Positions 60,185-64,000 of a DNA stretch of 64,000 nucleotides are shown piece after piece. The DNA lies in contig NZ_JOIU01000027.1 of the NCBI RefSeq assembly GCF_000720135.1, positions 1 through 64,000 on the forward strand, in the 5' to 3' direction. This stretch comes from Streptomyces sp. NRRL S-1022 (lineage in GTDB: Bacteria > Actinomycetota > Actinomycetes > Streptomycetales > Streptomycetaceae). The position numbers and the translations under genes were made by a program. How positions within the stretch are numbered: position 1 is the stretch's first letter; each line of letters opens with the position of its first letter. The notes under the pieces were generated by a model, which was not told where the DNA came from, searched no databases, and saw nothing but the letters and a program-made list of their open reading frames with translations.

Positions 60185-60498
60185 GGCTGTCTCGGCGTAG
60201 TGATCCTTTTTGGGAGGGACGACAGGGTGCGGCGGAGCTGTGTCCGGGAAACGTCTTCCCAAGCCCATACCCCCAAGGGTACGGCGGCACGCCTCCTGAG
60301 CCCAGATCCCGCGCACGCTCCGTGAGCGGTCCCCCGACGTCCGTAGGGGTTCACCGGAGCATGCACGAGCCGCGCCCGTAACGCAATGGTTGCTGCCCCG
60401 TACAGGCGGTTTGCACAGCGTTCACAGCTGTGCCTGCGGTGACCGACGGGTCGAACGGGCGTTGAATCGGGGTGAGCCACCGCCACAGGGAGTACGAG

Positions 60499-60768
60499 AT
60501 GCCCGCACCCCGGCCCGGCAGCGAGCCGCGCCCCGCGCCCGACACCGCGAGCGATGTGATCCGCTGGGCGGCCTTCAGCTGCGTGCTCGTGCCCGTGGTG
60601 CTCGTCTGGTACGGCACCTCGCTGGCCGGCGCCGCGGGGTCCGCGCTGGGGCTCGCCGCGGTCACGGCCGTCTGCCGGGTGCTGCTGCGCCGCTCCGAGC
60701 GGGGCGCCCGGCGTTGCGCCGCGCAAAGAGGCGGACGTCACACCCGGGAGCAGACACCGGTCGACTGA
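60499..60768 (+). CDS. Small two-helix membrane protein upstream of adpA
   Basis: An 89-aa protein with a Pro/Arg-rich start, two hydrophobic helices (WAAFSCVLVPVVLVWYGTSL and AAGSALGLAAVTAVCRVLL) and a basic tail. AGGGAG lies six bases before ATG 60499; GTG 60472 in frame is an alternative. I recognise no family. It is separated from adpA by ~378 bases. Confidence 0.7.
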   Translation: MPAPRPGSEPRPAPDTASDVIRWAAFSCVLVPVVLVWYGTSLAGAAGSALGLAAVTAVCRVLLRRSERGARRCAAQRGGRHTREQTPVD

Positions 60769-61146
60769 CCTGTTTCCGCGCCTCTGAACGCTGCTTTTCA
60801 GCCAACTTCTGGATATCGCCCAAGGGGGGCCCGGACCACCCTCCAACCCCCGTTCCACCTGCACGGAAAGGGTCTACGGGCCGCTGCGCACCCTACGCGG
60901 TTTGGCCACTGCGACAAGGCGCACTTCCCTGCGCGCCTCACGAGTGCAACGCTTCGTGATCGAATGCTTCACGCCAAGTTGTCATGTCGACAATGTGCCG
61001 CGTGGGGAACTGGTCACCGCCCGATCGCGGGAGCCAGTAAATTCGATCTTGACTGTCTTACGGCGGGGGACTCGTGCAGGACCGAGGGGAAACGTGCAGG
61101 AGCGACACAACCGAGGAGCCGCGACCACCGAGGGGGGCTTAGCAGT
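60769..61146 (+). promoter_or_regulatory. Long leader/promoter region of adpA
   Basis: A 378-base gap of lower GC than its surroundings and without a supported gene. It contains the inverted repeat TTGTC-n5-GACAA (60979-60993) and a TTGACT box (61049-61054) that could be a -35 element, though no good -10 is seen at the right distance. Long regulated leaders are usual for adpA in Streptomyces; AdpA autoregulation sites are expected here, but I could not match the consensus with confidence. Confidence 0.6.
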
Positions 61147-62367
61147 ATGAGCCACGACTCCACTGCCTCGCCGGACGCCGCAGCCCGGAAACTGTCCGGG
61201 CGACGCCGCAAGGAGATCGTCGCGGTGCTGCTGTTCAGCGGCGGCCCCATTTTCGAGAGTTCCATTCCGCTGTCGGTGTTCGGGATCGACCGCCAGGACG
61301 CCGGCGTGCCGCGCTACCGCCTGTTGGTGTGTGCCGGCGAGGAAGGCCCGCTGCGGACCACAGGGGGCCTGGAACTCACCGCACCGCATGGGCTGGAGGC
61401 GATCTCACGCGCCGGGACGGTCGTCGTACCGGCCTGGCGTTCGATCACCTCACCGCCACCGGAGGAGGCACTCGACGCGCTGCGCCGGGCACACGAGGAA
61501 GGCGCCCGCATCGTCGGGCTGTGCACGGGCGCGTTCGTGCTCGCCGCGGCCGGACTGCTGGACGGCCGCCCGGCGACCACACACTGGATGTACGCACCGA
61601 CGCTGGCCAAGCGCTATCCGTCGGTGCACGTCGATCCGCGCGAGCTGTTCGTCGACGACGGCGACGTGCTCACGAGCGCGGGTACGGCGGCCGGAATCGA
61701 TCTCTGTCTGCACATCGTGCGGACGGACCACGGCAACGAGGCGGCCGGCGCGCTCGCCCGGCGCCTGGTGGTCCCACCGCGCCGTTCGGGCGGTCAGGAG
61801 CGCTACCTGGACCGCTCTTTACCAGAGGAGATCGGCGCCGACCCGCTCGCCGAGGTCGTCGCCTGGGCGCTGGAACACCTCCACGAGCAGTTCGACGTGG
61901 AGACCCTGGCGGCACGCGCCTACATGAGCCGCCGTACGTTCGACCGCCGGTTCCGCTCGCTCACCGGGAGCGCTCCGCTGCAGTGGCTGATCACGCAGCG
62001 GGTGCTCCAGGCGCAGCGGCTGCTGGAGACGTCGGACTATTCCGTGGACGAGGTGGCGGGGCGGTGCGGCTTCCGTTCACCTGTCGCGCTGCGCGGGCAC
62101 TTCCGCCGCCAGCTCGGCTCGTCCCCGGCCGCCTACCGGGCCGCCTACCGGGCCCGTCGTCCGCAGGGCGACAAGCCGCCGGGTGAGGCGGAGCCGGCGA
62201 TGCCGTCCGGCCAGCAGGGCGCGCCCGCGGGCCTGTCCGGCACCGGACCGGTGGGCCCGCCACCGGCCCTGCTGCACGAGCACCGGGACGGCGGAGTGCC
62301 GCTGCAGAGCCGCCGGGCCGCGGCCGGCGCGGTGGGGCTGCTGCCGGGACCGCGCAGCGGCAACTGA
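61147..62367 (+). CDS. adpA: AdpA, AraC-family central developmental regulator with TTA codon
   Basis: A 406-aa regulator: an N-terminal DJ-1/PfpI (GATase1-like) dimerisation domain (~25-190; VGLCTGAFVLAAAGLLDGRP) and a C-terminal AraC helix-turn-helix pair (~235-325; AARAYMSRRTFDRRFRSLTG, then VDEVAGRCGFRSPVALRGHF). The hinge between them holds the leucine codon TTA at 61819-61821 (residue 225, in RSLPEE). This rare codon makes translation depend on the bldA tRNA, the well-established control of AdpA in Streptomyces. Ribosome site GGGGGG lies before ATG 61147. AdpA turns on morphological and secondary-metabolism genes. Confidence 0.96.
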   Translation: MSHDSTASPDAAARKLSGRRRKEIVAVLLFSGGPIFESSIPLSVFGIDRQDAGVPRYRLLVCAGEEGPLRTTGGLELTAPHGLEAISRAGTVVVPAWRSITSPPPEEALDALRRAHEEGARIVGLCTGAFVLAAAGLLDGRPATTHWMYAPTLAKRYPSVHVDPRELFVDDGDVLTSAGTAAGIDLCLHIVRTDHGNEAAGALARRLVVPPRRSGGQERYLDRSLPEEIGADPLAEVVAWALEHLHEQFDVETLAARAYMSRRTFDRRFRSLTGSAPLQWLITQRVLQAQRLLETSDYSVDEVAGRCGFRSPVALRGHFRRQLGSSPAAYRAAYRARRPQGDKPPGEAEPAMPSGQQGAPAGLSGTGPVGPPPALLHEHRDGGVPLQSRRAAAGAVGLLPGPRSGN

Positions 62368-62384
62368 GCGGTACGTGCACGAAG

Positions 62385-62423
62385 CGCCAAGGGGGGCGGA
62401 GCGGGACTCCGCTCCCCTTGGCG
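62385..62423 (+). terminator. Terminator after adpA
   Basis: CGCCAAGGGG (62385-62394) pairs with CCCCTTGGCG (62414-62423), with a further inner stem GCGGA/TCCGC. It separates adpA from the oligoribonuclease gene. Confidence 0.85.
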
Positions 62424-62510
62424 TGTCCGCCGCTCTTCGCGTGTCCGCGCACCGACAAGGTGGGCGCACGGTCGGTCCAGCTCAGCGCGGCGCGCCGTAA
62501 GGTGAGACGC

Positions 62511-63113
62511 ATGAACGATCGCATGGTGTGGATCGACTGCGAGATGACCGGCCTCTCGCTGTCCGACGACGCGCTCATCGAAGTGGCCGCCCTCGTCACC
62601 GACTCCGAGCTGAACGTACTCGGCGAGGGGGTGGACATCGTCGTCCGGCCGCCGGCCCGGGCCCTGGAGACGATGCCGGAGGTGGTCCGCCAGATGCACA
62701 CCGCGTCCGGGCTGCTCGCCGAGCTGGAGAACGGTACGACCCTGAAGGACGCCGAGGAGCAGGTGCTGGCGTACGTGAAGGAGCACGTGAAGGAGCCCGG
62801 CAAGGCGCCCCTGTGCGGCAACTCGGTCGGCACCGACCGGGGTTTCCTGCTGCGGGACATGCCGACCCTTGAGGACTACCTCCACTACCGGATCGTCGAC
62901 GTGTCCTCGGTCAAGGAGCTGGCCCGCCGCTGGTACCCGCGGGCGTACTTCAACAGCCCGGAGAAGAACGGCAACCACCGGGCCCTCGCCGACATCCGCG
63001 AGTCGATCGCCGAGCTGCGCTACTACCGCGAGGCCATCTTCGTGCCGCAGCCCGGCCCGGACTCCGACACCGCCAGGGCGATCGCCGCCAAGCACGTCCT
63101 GCCCGCGCAGTAG
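62511..63113 (+). CDS. orn: Oligoribonuclease
   Basis: A 200-aa DEDDh exoribonuclease that degrades 2-5 nt RNAs and pGpG, thereby finishing c-di-GMP turnover. The three exonuclease blocks are visible: MVWIDCEMTGLSLSDDALIE, LCGNSVGTDRGFLLRDMP and NHRALADIRESIAELRYYRE. In Streptomyces this gene (ornA) lies next to adpA and is needed for normal growth. ATG 62511 starts the protein; a longer frame upstream has no support. Confidence 0.96.
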   Translation: MNDRMVWIDCEMTGLSLSDDALIEVAALVTDSELNVLGEGVDIVVRPPARALETMPEVVRQMHTASGLLAELENGTTLKDAEEQVLAYVKEHVKEPGKAPLCGNSVGTDRGFLLRDMPTLEDYLHYRIVDVSSVKELARRWYPRAYFNSPEKNGNHRALADIRESIAELRYYREAIFVPQPGPDSDTARAIAAKHVLPAQ

Positions 63114-63239
63114 CCGCCCGCGCGGCCTCCCCGGGGCCGCTCGGCGGCCCGCGCGAAAACCTGTGCGCGAGCACCCCTTCGGACCCTGTAGACTTCTTCT
63201 CGGCCGGTCGGGGAAACGACAAGTTCCACCGCCGGTCAT

Positions 63240-63313
63240 GGTGGGTGTAGCTCAGCTGGTAGAGCACCTGGTTGTGGTCCAGGATGCCGCGGGTTCGAGT
63301 CCCGTCACTCACC
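63240..63313 (+). tRNA. tRNA-His (anticodon GTG)
   Basis: A full cloverleaf: acceptor arms GTGGGTG (63241-63247) and CACTCAC (63306-63312), D-arm GCTCAGCTGGTAGAGC, anticodon stem CCTGG/CCAGG with loop TTGTGGT (anticodon GTG, 63274-63276), and the T-loop GGTTCGAGTCC. The extra G at position -1 (63240) can pair with C73 (63313), the identity mark of tRNA-His. The 3' CCA is not encoded. Confidence 0.97.
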
Positions 63314-63318
63314 CTGAA

Positions 63319-63363
63319 CGTTCAGCCGGTGACTGCGTCGCAAGACGGGTCACCGGCTGAACG
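63319..63363 (+). terminator. 15-bp stem terminator after tRNA-His
   Basis: CGTTCAGCCGGTGAC (63319-63333) pairs exactly with GTCACCGGCTGAACG (63349-63363), starting five bases after the tRNA. Confidence 0.9.
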
Positions 63364-63481
63364 CGTTCCGGCGCCCGTTCGGACCACGGGCAGGCCGGAT
63401 CGGCAGATCTGTTCCAGCCCCCGCCGACCCGGCCTGCGGCTTCGCCGCGCCCCGGTGGCACGGACCTGCCGGACTCTCCCG

Positions 63482-64000
63482 CTACGACGACGCCCGGACC
63501 ACCAGTTCCGTCGGGAGGACCGCCCGACGGCGGTCCAGGCCGCGGGAAGCGGGCGGCCGGCGGTCGGCGATCTCGGTGAGGAGGAGGTCGATCATCGCGC
63601 GGCCCATCTCCTCGATGGGCTGGCGGACGCTGGTGAGCGGCGGGTCCATGTGCCGGGCGATGGCGGAGTCGTCGTAACCGACCAGGGCGACGTCGTCGGG
63701 GATGCGGCGGCCCGCCTCGCGCAGCACCTGGCGGGCGCCGGCCGCCATCACGTCCGAACCGGCGAAGACCGCGTCCAGGTCGGGGTGGTGGGACAGCAGG
63801 GCCGTCATCGCCCGGCGGCCGCCCTCCTCGGTGAAGTCGCCCGGCTGGACGAGCAGGTCGTCGGCCGGGTGGCCCGCGTCGCGCAGGGCCTCGCGGTAGC
63901 CGTCGACGCGGCGCTGGGCGCCGTAGACGTCCAGGCGGCCGGTGATGTGCGCGATCCGGCGGCGGCCCCGGCCGAGCAGGTGCTCCACGGCCGAGCGGGC
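63482..64000 (-). CDS. cebR: LacI-family regulator, C-terminal part (CebR-like)
   Basis: The last ~172 residues of a LacI/GalR repressor; the start is beyond the window edge. The effector-domain features are clear: MEHLLGRGRRRIAHITGRLD, AVFAGSDVMAAGARQVLREA and DVALVGYDDSAIARHMDPPL, then TSVRQPIEEMGRAMIDLLL. In S. coelicolor I recall cebR, the cello-oligosaccharide repressor, directly after ornA and the tRNA, which suggests the same gene here. The helix-turn-helix and the ceb transport operon are not in view, so the name rests on synteny. Confidence 0.75.
   Translation of the reverse strand, partial: ARSAVEHLLGRGRRRIAHITGRLDVYGAQRRVDGYREALRDAGHPADDLLVQPGDFTEEGGRRAMTALLSHHPDLDAVFAGSDVMAAGARQVLREAGRRIPDDVALVGYDDSAIARHMDPPLTSVRQPIEEMGRAMIDLLLTEIADRRPPASRGLDRRRAVLPTELVVRASS

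Noticed and set aside
63240..63480. Integration site of a mobile element at tRNA-His
   Set aside because: No integrase and no repeated tRNA 3' end are seen. The downstream repeat is the tRNA terminator, and gene order looks like core chromosome.

Overview
The window is very GC-rich (about 70% or more), its genes end almost every codon in G or C, and many neighbours overlap by ATGA or GTGA. Desferrioxamine biosynthesis, an AdpA-type regulator with a TTA codon, and XRE/DUF397 pairs are present. Together these identify a Streptomyces chromosome. From memory, the order des cluster - hexosaminidase - glmS - adpA - oligoribonuclease - tRNA-His - cebR matches the core region of S. coelicolor around SCO2745-SCO2794; I could not run an alignment.

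Left part (1-26.5 kb). After the tail of an unrecognised gene comes a 1.4-kb gene-free island. It is a giant imperfect palindrome: about 142-bp inverted ends enclose two opposed arrays of six ~61-bp repeats. A ribose-type operon follows (LacI regulator, ABC ATPase, a permease fused to its binding protein, ribokinase, D-ribose pyranase). It has paired LacI operators in front and ends in a perfect 42-bp palindrome. A minus-strand trio (Gfo/Idh dehydrogenase, DUF993 aldolase-like protein, sugar isomerase/epimerase) with a divergent LacI regulator looks like an uncharacterised sugar oxidation pathway. Next come a DHFR-like reductase, another isomerase, an MFS exporter, a secreted GH3 enzyme, an S37 tripeptidyl aminopeptidase, small secreted proteins, a 1239-aa tandem ABC exporter, and two recently duplicated beta-lactamase-fold secreted hydrolases flanking a small secreted protein. 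An I36 protease inhibitor closes this part.

Middle (26.5-45.4 kb). An RsbW-like ATPase, an XRE/DUF5753 regulator and a DUF397 protein form a typical Streptomyces developmental triad. A translationally coupled cluster of Na+/solute symporter, ureohydrolase and ThDP-dependent enzyme, with a divergent PucR regulator, probably handles a guanidino compound. A Gly/Asp/His-repeat secreted protein, a thioesterase and an acyl-CoA dehydrogenase follow, then a decayed gene. A TetR regulator with twin operators lies divergent to the leucine/isovalerate module (methylcrotonyl-CoA carboxylase beta and alpha, HMG-CoA lyase, acyl-CoA dehydrogenase).

Right part (45.4-64 kb). Two iron boxes precede the siderophore-binding lipoprotein/reductase genes and desABCD, giving desferrioxamine synthesis, uptake and iron release. 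A GH20 hexosaminidase with a DasR-like site, a DUF4429 protein, a Tat-exported phosphatase, GlmS, a universal stress protein, AdpA (TTA at residue 225), oligoribonuclease, tRNA-His and the 3' part of a CebR-like regulator complete the window. The themes are carbohydrate and aminosugar scavenging, iron supply and developmental control.
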